In this document: piece by piece, positions 1-7,217 of the stretch
Layout of the letters: every line of letters starts with the position of its first letter
Position numbering within the stretch: position 1 is the stretch's first letter
Source: Methanobrevibacter thaueri
Lineage (GTDB): Archaea; Methanobacteriota; Methanobacteria; Methanobacteriales; Methanobacteriaceae
NCBI RefSeq assembly: GCF_003111625.1
Contig: NZ_MZGS01000016.1
Coordinates: 62,001-126,000 of the forward strand
DNA length: 64,000 bases
Direction: 5' to 3'
Made by a program: the position numbers and the translations under genes
The notes under the pieces: model-generated
Told to the model about the DNA's origin: nothing
What the model saw: only the letters and a program-made list of their open reading frames with translations
Databases searched by the model: none

Positions 1-451
1 TACCCATAAACATGGATACAATACTTGATTCTAAAAGCCCAGTCAATAAACCAACAAATAAACCCATAATTATTGCTTCAGTTTTATCTTTCATGTGTGC
101 TGACAATAATCCAACAGCAATAATAACCCCAATTATAAAGCTGAGCCAAGTTAAACCAGTATCAGTGTAGTATATAGATGTACTGATTGTTCCCCATGTT
201 AAATTTAAGAATATGATTCCGATTATTAATGCAATGATTAATCCAACAACCCCAAACTTAAGAATATTTGCAAAGTTAAGATTGCTAAAATCAAATCCAT
301 TAGTTTTAGAATCATTTTTAGCTTTATCAACTTTAACAGTAGCAGTTTTATCATTACTTACCACATCATCAACTTTGGCACCACAAGATGCGCAAAATTT
401 CGCAGAAACGTCCATTTCTGCACCGCATTGATCGCAAAACTTTTTTGACAT
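1..451 (-). CDS. Zinc-ribbon membrane protein (3' end outside window)
   Basis: The protein starts MSKKFCDQCGAEMDVSAKFC and has two CxxC pairs, a typical N-terminal zinc ribbon. A charged Lys/Asp linker follows, then at least three hydrophobic segments up to the window edge, so it is probably a small integral membrane protein with a cytosolic zinc ribbon. A ribosome binding site (GAGGTGA) sits 8 bases before the ATG at 451. The reading frame runs off the left edge with no stop. Such proteins are common in Methanobrevibacter and have no assigned role. It is divergent from the wHTH gene at 559. Confidence 0.8.
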   Translation of the reverse strand, partial: MSKKFCDQCGAEMDVSAKFCASCGAKVDDVVSNDKTATVKVDKAKNDSKTNGFDFSNLNFANILKFGVVGLIIALIIGIIFLNLTWGTISTSIYYTDTGLTWLSFIIGVIIAVGLLSAHMKDKTEAIIMGLFVGLLTGLLESSIVSMFMG

Positions 452-558
452 TTTATTTTTTCACCTCTCTGATATTGTTCGTTCTTATTAAAATGATATT
501 AAATCAATACTACATCGTTACTAATACACTATTTATTTATGCTGTAATATAAAGTTAT

Positions 559-843
559 ATGAATACTGACAAGCATGACTTTATTCGAGCCCTTTCGTAT
601 GTGAAGCGAAGTAGTAACAGGCGAGATGTTGTAAATATTATTAATAAATCATTATTAATGCCTTCCGAGATTGCGAAGATAATGGATCTACGAGTAAATC
701 AGATAAGTGCCATATTATCAGATTTAAAGAAAGAAAATATAGTAGTTTGCATAAATGAACATGAAAAAGTCGGGAGACTTTATGAACTCACACCATTGGG
801 ATTAGAAATCTATTACTACTTAAAAGAAATGGAGCAGGAATAA
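559..843 (+). CDS. Small winged-helix DNA-binding protein
   Basis: This 94-aa protein has a helix-turn-helix around residues 30-60 (segment LMPSEIAKIMDLRVNQISAI). A wing and a short C-terminal helix follow (GRLYELTPLGLEIYYYL), the pattern of ArsR/MarR-like archaeal regulators. No metal-binding cysteines are visible. There is no convincing ribosome binding site. An A/T-rich TATA-like stretch at about 532-541 lies 25 bases before the ATG, so a leaderless message is likely. It stands alone between a divergent membrane protein and the leftward small-gene operon. Target genes cannot be read from the sequence. Confidence 0.7.
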   Translation: MNTDKHDFIRALSYVKRSSNRRDVVNIINKSLLMPSEIAKIMDLRVNQISAILSDLKKENIVVCINEHEKVGRLYELTPLGLEIYYYLKEMEQE

Positions 844-855
844 AACCTGCAATCC

Positions 856-1533
856 TTAATAATCATAGCCACATTTAGCACAACACTCCCTATACAATCG
901 ATTAAATTCCACTTCTCCCATTTCCTTTCTAGTATCGGCGTTCAACTTGACTTTATAATATTCAGCATAGCTAGTCATCTGCCAATCATTTTGGCGTAAA
1001 ACAGGTTTTCCTGCAAGATAATCACCAAAAATTGTAGTTTTCACTATTTTATTGACTCTACGTTGATGTTCACCCTTAGGCATGCCCATCCAGTGCTCTA
1101 CAACAAATATTCGTGTTTTTGAACTGCTAAGATAAGGTATCTCATTGTTCTTACGCTGTTTTAGATTTTTGTCATACATTTTAGAGTCATGACTACCTGT
1201 TTTGACCTTTTCATGCCTTGATTCTATCTGATTTGAAACAGTCTTACGCCAATTTTCTTTAAATTTACTTACATCACTAGGATTGTTAGCATACTTTTTA
1301 ACATACTCGATAACCCTATGTGGCGGCTCAGAAAATGGAAGAATTCCTTTCTTATTGGGATAGATACCATGTCTTTTAGCTATACGTAAGATGTCTGTTG
1401 TATCAATACCATGATATGCTACTTTTTTGTCAAATTCTTCCTCTCCTTTAAAGCTCATACCGCCTTTTGCTACATGAGCACATTCAGCTATTCCTTTGGC
1501 TAATGCCATACCTATTAACAAACTTAAAACCAT
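856..1533 (-). CDS. Unrecognised 225-aa protein with N-terminal hydrophobic segment
   Basis: I do not recognise a family. The first ~18 residues are hydrophobic (MVLSLLIGMALAKGIAECA) and could be a signal or membrane anchor. The rest is basic and rich in Lys/Arg. The extreme C-terminus (LYRECCAKCGYDY) closely matches the end of the next gene upstream (LYKACARKCGIDMY), so the two may be diverged paralogues or share a terminal metal- or disulphide-forming motif. It is the last gene of the leftward operon that begins at 7622. Confidence 0.65.
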   Translation of the reverse strand: MVLSLLIGMALAKGIAECAHVAKGGMSFKGEEEFDKKVAYHGIDTTDILRIAKRHGIYPNKKGILPFSEPPHRVIEYVKKYANNPSDVSKFKENWRKTVSNQIESRHEKVKTGSHDSKMYDKNLKQRKNNEIPYLSSSKTRIFVVEHWMGMPKGEHQRRVNKIVKTTIFGDYLAGKPVLRQNDWQMTSYAEYYKVKLNADTRKEMGEVEFNRLYRECCAKCGYDY

Positions 1534-1590
1534 TTTAAATCACATCATTTTTATTTTAATTAATTTTGGTGATGGTAATGGTGCAATTAC

Positions 1591-2226
1591 TTAATACATA
1601 TCAATTCCACATTTCCTAGCGCAAGCTTTGTAAAGTTTTTCAGATTCAAAATGTCGAACACCATGTAACGCCCAAACATGTAATCTTCCAGATCTGTTAT
1701 TTTCAATAACCGCTTTACCAGGCTTAGGTGCAATATCCTTCAAAACAGTCACTGAATATAACCTTTCGATTAATTCATCATGAGATATTGGAATGCCGAT
1801 AACACGCTTTCTGAAAGTTATTAACTCGTCTGAAAGATTTAATGAATTAACAACTTCATGATATTCATTATTCCATATTTCTTTTTGTTTTGCAAGTTCC
1901 TGTTCTCTTACAGTATTATACACTTCACAAAATTTATCAAAATCAGAAATTTCTGTGAGCGGCTCCTGCATAATAAATTCATAAGCCCTGTCCATACCCT
2001 TTTCAGGTAAGACTTCTGTATCTTCACCACCTATGAGACTTGGATAAGATACACGTCTAATCCTGCAAATCAAGCATATTAAGTCAAAATCTCTTTCAAC
2101 ATCAAGTGGACCACGTTTCTTGAGTTCCTTCTCCAACATGAATGTCTTTGTGTCACTCGCAACAGCTTTTAAACCATAAGCAGACGCTAAACCTACTAAT
2201 GCAAAACCTAATAACATATTTATCAC
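1591..2226 (-). CDS. Unrecognised 211-aa protein, possible paralogue of its neighbour
   Basis: The N-terminus is hydrophobic (MINMLLGFALVGLASAYGLKAV), as in the neighbour at 856-1533. The middle is charged and mostly helical. The C-terminus has the same Cys-x-x-(Lys)-Cys-Gly-x-Asp-Tyr type ending. The central region contains CLICRIRR, a further cysteine pair. No known domain is evident. A GGAAAAGTGATAAAT stretch precedes the ATG. Same operon as the genes on both sides. Confidence 0.65.
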   Translation of the reverse strand: MINMLLGFALVGLASAYGLKAVASDTKTFMLEKELKKRGPLDVERDFDLICLICRIRRVSYPSLIGGEDTEVLPEKGMDRAYEFIMQEPLTEISDFDKFCEVYNTVREQELAKQKEIWNNEYHEVVNSLNLSDELITFRKRVIGIPISHDELIERLYSVTVLKDIAPKPGKAVIENNRSGRLHVWALHGVRHFESEKLYKACARKCGIDMY

Positions 2227-2272
2227 TTTTCCTTTTATTATTAATCAAATAGGTGATGGTAAAATGGTTAAT

Positions 2273-2488
2273 TCAGACCATAGTGAAATATGGCCTGTTA
2301 TCAATAATGATTAAATCAAATACACCATTTGAGCATTGTTCGCGCTCCCATATCAAGCGGCTTGAAGCTTCTTGAGATGTAGTGTAGTAGTAATCAAAAA
2401 TTTTCCAACTTTGATCTTCAAATTCTTCAATCATAAAGGATACTTCGTATCCAGTACGTGGATTTATTGTAATGCGGAATTTTTTCAT
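2273..2488 (-). CDS. Unrecognised 71-aa protein
   Basis: The short protein begins MKKFRITINPRTGYEVSFMIEEF and looks like an alternating beta-rich fold. It has no cysteine pair or membrane segment. A GGAGGTAATTTAA ribosome binding site lies just before the ATG, and the gene starts 14 bases after the stop of its upstream neighbour, both consistent with an expressed operon gene. Function unknown. Confidence 0.65.
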   Translation of the reverse strand: MKKFRITINPRTGYEVSFMIEEFEDQSWKIFDYYYTTSQEASSRLIWEREQCSNGVFDLIIIDNRPYFTMV

Positions 2489-2502
2489 TTAAATTACCTC
2501 CT

Positions 2503-2778
2503 TCATAATAAACGTTCTACCAAATCACGTTGGCACAGATAATAGAGTTCTGCAGCAGCACGATCTTGCAATTCATATTTGCAGTCATTCTCAAACTCTC
2601 TGAACTCTTCTAAATCGATAGAAAACGGGATTTGCAGTTCGCATGCGATTTCCATCATTTTAGAGAGGTATTCTCTGGAACTATCATCCCTATCAAATTC
2701 ATCGAGCCAACGACCTACATGAACACCATAGGCGTTTTCAAGTTCAATTAACAATTTTAAAGCTTCTTTTCTTTGCAT
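2503..2778 (-). CDS. Unrecognised acidic helical 91-aa protein
   Basis: The protein is predicted largely alpha-helical and acidic (for example GRWLDEFDRDDSSREYLSKM). No motif is recognised. It carries the operon's recurring start block, GGTGATATT directly followed by ATG, which fixes the start. It lies 12 bases after the preceding gene. Small acidic proteins on plasmids and viruses sometimes act as inhibitors or DNA mimics, but nothing here proves that. Confidence 0.65.
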   Translation of the reverse strand: MQRKEALKLLIELENAYGVHVGRWLDEFDRDDSSREYLSKMMEIACELQIPFSIDLEEFREFENDCKYELQDRAAAELYYLCQRDLVERLL

Positions 2779-2790
2779 AATATCACCTCA

Positions 2791-2994
2791 TTATTCAGTA
2801 TAGTCCACAAACAAACCTGCGTCTTGTTCAGCTGGTTGTATGTAAAGACAAAAATTGTTTTGCCAAGCAAATTGCACAGCTTCTTCAAGAGTGCAATATT
2901 TGCATTTTCTGTCTTCTGGACGGCCTTCACCAGTCCACCATTCAAGTAGTCCACCGTCTTCGTACCAAGTAACGTCTGTTGTACTAAATCTCAT
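2791..2994 (-). CDS. Unrecognised 67-aa protein
   Basis: A tryptophan-rich small protein (DVTWYEDGGLLEWWTGEG) with a CKYC pair near residue 32, possibly a single metal half-site. The start ATG overlaps the stop of the gene upstream in an ATGA arrangement, which supports translation and coupling to it. A competing frame at 2757-2954 is less convincing because it lacks this coupling. Confidence 0.6.
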   Translation of the reverse strand: MRFSTTDVTWYEDGGLLEWWTGEGRPEDRKCKYCTLEEAVQFAWQNNFCLYIQPAEQDAGLFVDYTE

Positions 2995-3239
2995 CCTAAT
3001 CTCTCCAAAATTTCATTCCTTCTTTCTAAAAACATCTCATTTGCTTTATTATGCCATTTAACGAATAAATCCATTTGTTCATCCACATATAACTCCTCAA
3101 TATCTATATCTTCACAAATACCAAAGCCAAAATCACCATCCAGCTCAGCAAATTCATATAGATTTTCTTTTTCAGAGTAAGTCATTGCAGCGAGCAATGT
3201 AACAGCTACAAATTCATTTACTTGAGTTTCTGCGTCCAT
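2991..3239 (-). CDS. Unrecognised acidic 82-aa protein
   Basis: I chose the ATG at 3239 because AGGTGA sits five bases before it; the longer frame would begin inside that ribosome binding site. The protein is strongly acidic (FAELDGDFGFGICEDIDIEELYVDEQMD) and mostly helical, with no recognised domain. Its stop overlaps the next start by 4 bases (ATGA). The preceding intergenic gap contains a small inverted repeat (GACC/GGTC) and the TTGTTGTTGAA segment seen elsewhere in this operon. Confidence 0.6.
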   Translation of the reverse strand: MDAETQVNEFVAVTLLAAMTYSEKENLYEFAELDGDFGFGICEDIDIEELYVDEQMDLFVKWHNKANEMFLERRNEILERLG

Positions 3240-3301
3240 TTTTTTCACCTTTTAAAATAAATATAGATTTTTAAGACCCTCACAGGTCATTTCAACAACA
3301 A

Positions 3302-3808
3302 TTATATTATCCAATTTTGCAGAGCACCAAGCTCAAATCTACGAGCTTCAATCATTCTCTGATGGACGGTTTCATCTGTTTTCTCAATTGGTGTTGGTCG
3401 GCTGAAGATATAATCAGTTATGCGATTTTTCTTTTGCTCGTACTCTTCAGTTGATTCGTAGTTCAACACGTTCTTTAATTTGGCGAACTCCCTCACTATT
3501 AAAAGCTTTTCCACATCTAAAAAATATCTCCAAGCCATATGATCATAAGGATAGTAATCTGCCTCAAAGATATGGCCTGCTCGAAGTTTGTATCCGTTCA
3601 TCATACCATTCACTTTGCGCGGATTCAAAACAAGGATTACCATATGTTTTATCAAAGATACAACTTCAGTTATTGAAGCATCTTCAATATGGATTGATTC
3701 TATTACATCTGCTTGTTCATCCAGACAATACACCATGTGGTTTGTATTGTCAGATATAACCATGACACACATGGTGTCGTTTGGAAGTGGTATTCTTTCT
3801 AACCTCAT
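3302..3808 (-). CDS. Unrecognised 168-aa protein
   Basis: No family recognised. The N-terminal half looks like mixed alpha/beta (MRLERIPLPNDTMCVMVISDN...), the C-terminal half is helical and charged (REFAKLKNVLNYESTEEYEQ). No membrane segment or cysteine motif. The start has the operon's standard TTAGGTGATATT-ATG block. The 66-base leader upstream contains a GGAGG/CCTCC hairpin followed by AAAACTGCT, one of the repeated leader modules of this operon. Confidence 0.6.
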   Translation of the reverse strand: MRLERIPLPNDTMCVMVISDNTNHMVYCLDEQADVIESIHIEDASITEVVSLIKHMVILVLNPRKVNGMMNGYKLRAGHIFEADYYPYDHMAWRYFLDVEKLLIVREFAKLKNVLNYESTEEYEQKKNRITDYIFSRPTPIEKTDETVHQRMIEARRFELGALQNWII

Positions 3809-3874
3809 AATATCACCTAAAAAATAATTACAGCAGTTTTTAAGGAGGATGCTTAGCCTCCATAGTTCAACAAC

Positions 3875-4075
3875 TCATTCCCAAATCATGTCATCAAGTA
3901 TTTGTGATTTAGGAAGTTCGGAAGGATTGAAAGCATACTGGCCAAATCTCATACATTTAACAGCAGGAATGAACCTTCTTGTTTCTGAAAATCCATGTCC
4001 TTTAATTAGGACAATGCTTTCATCTTCGATTAACATTTCACATTCAATACAATTGTTACAACAGTTTCTTTTCAT
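3875..4075 (-). CDS. Small Cys-rich 66-aa protein
   Basis: The ATG at 4075 is preceded by TTTGGAGG at normal spacing; a longer TTG-initiated frame would start inside this site, so the shorter form is preferred. The N-terminus KRNCCNNCIECEMLIEDESIV has four cysteines in eight residues (CC-x2-C-x2-C) and a fifth is at AVKC, suggesting metal or Fe-S binding or redox function. The rest is unremarkable. Function unknown. Confidence 0.6.
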   Translation of the reverse strand: MKRNCCNNCIECEMLIEDESIVLIKGHGFSETRRFIPAVKCMRFGQYAFNPSELPKSQILDDMIWE

Positions 4076-4159
4076 GATAAAAACCTCCAAATATTTTAGT
4101 GGTGATATAGGTAAAGTAAAAATTAGAATAAGAAATAGTGAAGGTAATGTTAAACAACA

Positions 4160-4975
4160 TCATCCTTCAAGTAAACCACATAGGTCAAGATCATCTATGA
4201 TTTCCTGAGCAACTCGAATCAATTTAGAGCCCTTATTCTTGATGAGCTCGTGACTGTTGTTACCTGCCCAAGACCTGATGTATGCAGCAGACTCATCATT
4301 CTGAATACCAATGGCAGCCGAAATCATATAGGATATCGCTTCAGCTTCAAGTTCCTTTGTAGCACTTGTTAGTTCATTCCTGTCGGAATCAAAGTGCAAT
4401 TTGTAATGGGCCATCTCATGGAACAGAACACAGATCTTCTGAGCGTCTGGAATGTACTGACTAACCCAGATTTTCTTTCCATCAGTATAACCACGAGTCA
4501 ATTGTTTGTTGGATTCAATTACTGGAATGACACATCTAGCAACTACATCTGCAAAGGTAATGTCACCATCATACTTTACATAATTTGGTTCAAATTTTTC
4601 ACCTTCAGTTTGGCTTAAATCAAAAACAGGGACTTTTTTGAACCACATTTTTCTTTCTAGAGTTCCGTCCTCTCGTTCTTTGTCGAAAAAGATAGGTGCT
4701 AAGATATATAAAGCTTTTTCATGACGGCGTACGTTTCTAGAAACTTTACCCCAACGTTTGTATGGTGCAAGCAATTCAGTGGTCTCACCAGTTCTTCTGT
4801 AAAGCTGTGCATCTGCCAATAAGATATTATTGATGCTGTAATTGTGGAATTCTCCATCAATCAGTTTTTGAGTATGTTTTCTCATGATTTCATCCATCTT
4901 GTCAGTGTCCAAAATTAATGAATCACAGAGTGCCATTTGTTCTTTTCTAAGTTCTTTAACAGTTATTTTTGCCAT
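4160..4975 (-). CDS. ArdC-like antirestriction protein with zinc metallopeptidase domain
   Basis: The 271-aa protein has an ArdC-type N-terminal domain (about residues 5-125; FHNYSINNILL at 43-53 and the conserved YKRWGKVSRNVRRHEKALYI region), known in related plasmid proteins to bind single-stranded DNA. A zincin domain follows with the active-site motif HEMAH at 186-190 and a downstream ELEAEA segment that can supply the third ligand. ArdC proteins from conjugative plasmids protect incoming DNA from restriction; that role here is inference. The ATG at 4975 follows AGGTGATATT; the frame open to 5047 runs through a leader module and is not used. Supports a mobile-element origin. Confidence 0.8.
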   Translation of the reverse strand: MAKITVKELRKEQMALCDSLILDTDKMDEIMRKHTQKLIDGEFHNYSINNILLADAQLYRRTGETTELLAPYKRWGKVSRNVRRHEKALYILAPIFFDKEREDGTLERKMWFKKVPVFDLSQTEGEKFEPNYVKYDGDITFADVVARCVIPVIESNKQLTRGYTDGKKIWVSQYIPDAQKICVLFHEMAHYKLHFDSDRNELTSATKELEAEAISYMISAAIGIQNDESAAYIRSWAGNNSHELIKNKGSKLIRVAQEIIDDLDLCGLLEG

Positions 4976-5063
4976 AATATCACCTAATTTAATTGTTTTT
5001 AAGCAGTTTTGAGACTTACTTAGGTCTTGTTCAACTATCAAATACACTTAACGCCGTTATATT

Positions 5064-5093
5064 AATGAGGTATAAAAAAACAATTACCTCATT
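5064..5093. repeat. Perfect inverted repeat over a stop codon
   Basis: AATGAGGTA at 5064-5072 and TACCTCATT at 5085-5093 form a 9-bp stem with a 12-base A-rich loop. The right arm covers the stop codon of the 44-aa gene read leftwards. It could form an RNA hairpin at the end of that gene, acting in RNA processing, stability or termination. Confidence 0.6.
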
Positions 5094-5223
5094 GCAAATC
5101 TTCAACTATACAGTATCCTGCTTTCCAGCAAATGCCGTGAGCATAGGGACATTCTTCGCAATTTGATGTGTCTACATCATAGTCATCAAAATTTGGTAGC
5201 TCAAAGCGTCTATCAAAGCTCAT
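5089..5223 (-). CDS. Cys-rich 44-aa protein
   Basis: This gene falls below a 60-residue cut-off but is well supported. Its ATG overlaps the stop of the 184-aa gene (ATGA), and GGGGGTGA precedes it. The protein starts MSFDRRFELPNFDDYD and has four cysteines at 22, 25, 32 and 38 (Cx2C-x6-Cx5C), enough to bind one zinc or an Fe-S cluster. The spacing recalls the C-terminal cluster of PD-(D/E)XK/Cas4-like or SPASM-type domains, but there is no catalytic part. Function unknown. Confidence 0.65.
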   Translation of the reverse strand: MSFDRRFELPNFDDYDVDTSNCEECPYAHGICWKAGYCIVEDLQ

Positions 5224-5774
5224 TCTAATTCACCCCCTAGTTTTTCTTCGATTGCTCCTTCCATGATTGTCATTTCCTCATAGATGTCATCACCATTGTA
5301 GTAATATTCAGCATCAATTTGCTTGGCCAGTTTCTTCAGAGATTGCAAATAAATAATATCAAATTCTTTACTTGATCTTCTAAAACCCGCAGTCATTTTG
5401 TCATGATTTCTTTTCCAGTAACTGAATTTGTTAAAGACAGCAGTTTCAACAGTTCCAACACTCAACTGGACAATATGTTCCCACTCGTATCTATCATAGT
5501 TCACTTGTAGGGCAATGTCGGAATGGAACTCTTGAATCCTTACAGCAGGATATTCAAATCTTACAACTTGAAGGAAATCAATGTCTATAATTGAAAGGAA
5601 ATCATCATATCCTTCATCGTTGCAGGGGCAGGTAAAGGCCAATTCAAGATACTGATTGTCAGCACTTTCAAGAGTTACACCAAAATGTGCCAAATGTTTT
5701 CTACTGCTGTTTTCAATGAAGCAACAAGCTTCTTTCCATAATTGATTTTGCAATTCTTTATTCATTTCTTGCAT
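5220..5774 (-). CDS. Unrecognised 184-aa protein
   Basis: The sequence is mixed alpha/beta (FGVTLESADNQYLELAFTCPCNDEGYDDFLSIIDIDFL) with a CPC motif near residue 50 and a helical C-terminus. No family recognised. GGAGTTGATATT precedes the ATG, a variant of the operon's usual start block. The stop overlaps the 44-aa Cys-rich gene by 4 bases, so the two products probably have linked roles. Confidence 0.6.
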   Translation of the reverse strand: MQEMNKELQNQLWKEACCFIENSSRKHLAHFGVTLESADNQYLELAFTCPCNDEGYDDFLSIIDIDFLQVVRFEYPAVRIQEFHSDIALQVNYDRYEWEHIVQLSVGTVETAVFNKFSYWKRNHDKMTAGFRRSSKEFDIIYLQSLKKLAKQIDAEYYYNGDDIYEEMTIMEGAIEEKLGGELE

Positions 5775-5788
5775 AATATCAACTCCAA

Positions 5789-6163
5789 TTATTTTTTAAC
5801 AGTTAAATTATCCTCTTCAAGATAATCCTGCATTCGTTCATCAACTAATTCTCTAATCTTTTCAAGTTCTGATTCAAAATAATCATTGACAAACTCACAA
5901 AGAAGTTCTTCATCATACACTTGACCAGCTCTTTGAGAAACAATATCAGCAACTATTTCATTTGCTACATAATTTCTCTTCAAAGTGTAATCGAGTTGGA
6001 TTTCAACTTCGCGGTCATTTGTACCAAAGATTGTATCAAAACCTGATTCATCTGCACTTAAATGGAAAGTATCAATCACTGAAATCTCTCCATCAAAGTT
6101 GTTTTCATATAGATCTGCTGCTCCAAGAACAACAGAATTCTCATCGATTATTTTTACTATCAT
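5789..6163 (-). CDS. Unrecognised acidic 124-aa protein
   Basis: The ATG at 6163 follows TTGGAGGT with 7-base spacing; a longer TTG-initiated reading would use that site as codons. The protein is strongly acidic (ELVDERMQDYLEEDNLTVKK at the end), with a beta-rich N-terminal third. No recognised domain. It is preceded by an 84-base leader module with two mutually exclusive hairpins (6198-6226). Confidence 0.6.
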   Translation of the reverse strand: MIVKIIDENSVVLGAADLYENNFDGEISVIDTFHLSADESGFDTIFGTNDREVEIQLDYTLKRNYVANEIVADIVSQRAGQVYDEELLCEFVNDYFESELEKIRELVDERMQDYLEEDNLTVKK

Positions 6164-6193
6164 AGACTTTACCTCCAAAAAATCTTCGATTAA

Positions 6194-6226
6194 AAAAGGA
6201 GCAGTTTTAGGTCTTGCTCCAGGACC
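6194..6226 (-). promoter_or_regulatory. Intergenic leader module with two alternative hairpins
   Basis: GGAGC (6198-6202) pairs with GCTCC (6216-6220), while GGTC (6210-6213) pairs with GACC (6223-6226). The two stems overlap, so only one can form at a time, as in attenuators. On the coding strand the surrounding text (CAAGACCTAA ... AAAACTGCT) recurs before the ArdC-like gene, and in part before the gene at 3808. Function is inferred from arrangement only. Confidence 0.4.
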
Positions 6227-6247
6227 AAATTCAACAACAAGTTACAA

Positions 6248-7042
6248 TTAGACAGATACAACAGCATACTCTCCATAGACAATCTTTTCAATCATTACAG
6301 TGCCATCAAAAGACCTACCTTTAAGGACTTTGCTGTCATAGTATGGAATGTCATTATCCAAACAGTACTGCTTCTTTTTATTTGATGGAAAAACACCAAC
6401 CCTGTAGTCTCCAGATTTAAGATACAAAGCTGTACCTTTCGCACCCTCAAAAATAGGCTCCTCAGCAATTGATAAATCATAACCTAAGTGATCTTGACCA
6501 TCAAAGTGGCTTAATCCTACCACAGAATAAAGAACTCTACCATTAGAAGTTGTAGATGGAGAAGAATCTTCCCCACCAACAGTTACAAACACTTTTAAAC
6601 TATCCAGTTCATCTTGCAAATTTGAAACCAATACCTTAAGAGCATCAATCTCTGATTTTAAAGCTGCAACTTCACTAATTTCAGGAACTGATATTTCATC
6701 GGAGTTTAAATACTTAAACTTATTTTCATGAACTTCCAAGTACAGACAACTTGAATAAGCTCTCATAACTTCTGCATAGAATTCTTTATCAGTGAAATCA
6801 ATTTCACCTTTGAGCTCAGAAGCACTGATGTTACCATTCCTCCTATTATTCGGGCTTAAAGTTCTTTCAGAGTTAGCTACATGGCCGACAATTTCATGAT
6901 CTAAATTGTAGACAGCAACCGCATCTTTATCAAACTTGTTATCCATATCTGCTTTCAACACTACTTGTTCACCAGCTTTAACGTCACTTTGTGGATGATT
7001 AAAGCTTAATCCAACACATTTGACTTGATAGATTTTTTCCAT
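6248..7042 (-). CDS. HIRAN-domain protein with coiled coil
   Basis: Residues ~1-65 match a HIRAN domain: VKCVGLSFNHP, then a Gly-x-x-Val-Leu-Lys segment, NKFDKDAVAVYN and IVGHVANSE. HIRAN domains bind DNA 3' ends or damaged DNA and are usually fused to SNF2 helicases or nucleases. Here the rest is a coiled coil (about 122-152, LKSEIDALKVLVSNLQDELDSL) and a C-terminal beta-rich region that may be a second degenerate copy (YSVVGLSHFDGQDHLGYDL). No enzyme domain is fused, so it may recruit a partner. GGAGGTAATTTCA precedes the ATG. Confidence 0.75.
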   Translation of the reverse strand: MEKIYQVKCVGLSFNHPQSDVKAGEQVVLKADMDNKFDKDAVAVYNLDHEIVGHVANSERTLSPNNRRNGNISASELKGEIDFTDKEFYAEVMRAYSSCLYLEVHENKFKYLNSDEISVPEISEVAALKSEIDALKVLVSNLQDELDSLKVFVTVGGEDSSPSTTSNGRVLYSVVGLSHFDGQDHLGYDLSIAEEPIFEGAKGTALYLKSGDYRVGVFPSNKKKQYCLDNDIPYYDSKVLKGRSFDGTVMIEKIVYGEYAVVSV

Positions 7043-7055
7043 TGAAATTACCTCC

Positions 7056-7184
7056 TTAAATACCTAATTCTTCAAAATCGATAGTTGAAACTTTCATTTC
7101 AACCTCGTTCAAAAACTCTTTGTGAGCAACATAAAATTCAACATCAAAAGACTCTAAACTTGAAATAAAGTTATTTCCTTCCAT
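7056..7184 (-). CDS. Unrecognised 42-aa protein
   Basis: A short acidic protein starting MEGNNFISSLESFDVEF. It has the operon's full start block (GGTGATATT-ATG) and ends 13 bases before the HIRAN gene, which supports expression. No motif. Could be a small regulator or partner of the HIRAN protein. Confidence 0.55.
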   Translation of the reverse strand: MEGNNFISSLESFDVEFYVAHKEFLNEVEMKVSTIDFEELGI

Positions 7185-7217
7185 AATATCACCATTTAAA
7201 AATAGAAAGTGGAGTTT

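Noticed and set aside
2757-2954. 65-aa leftward frame
   Set aside because: Competes with the 67-aa frame at 2791-2994, which is coupled to its upstream neighbour by ATGA.
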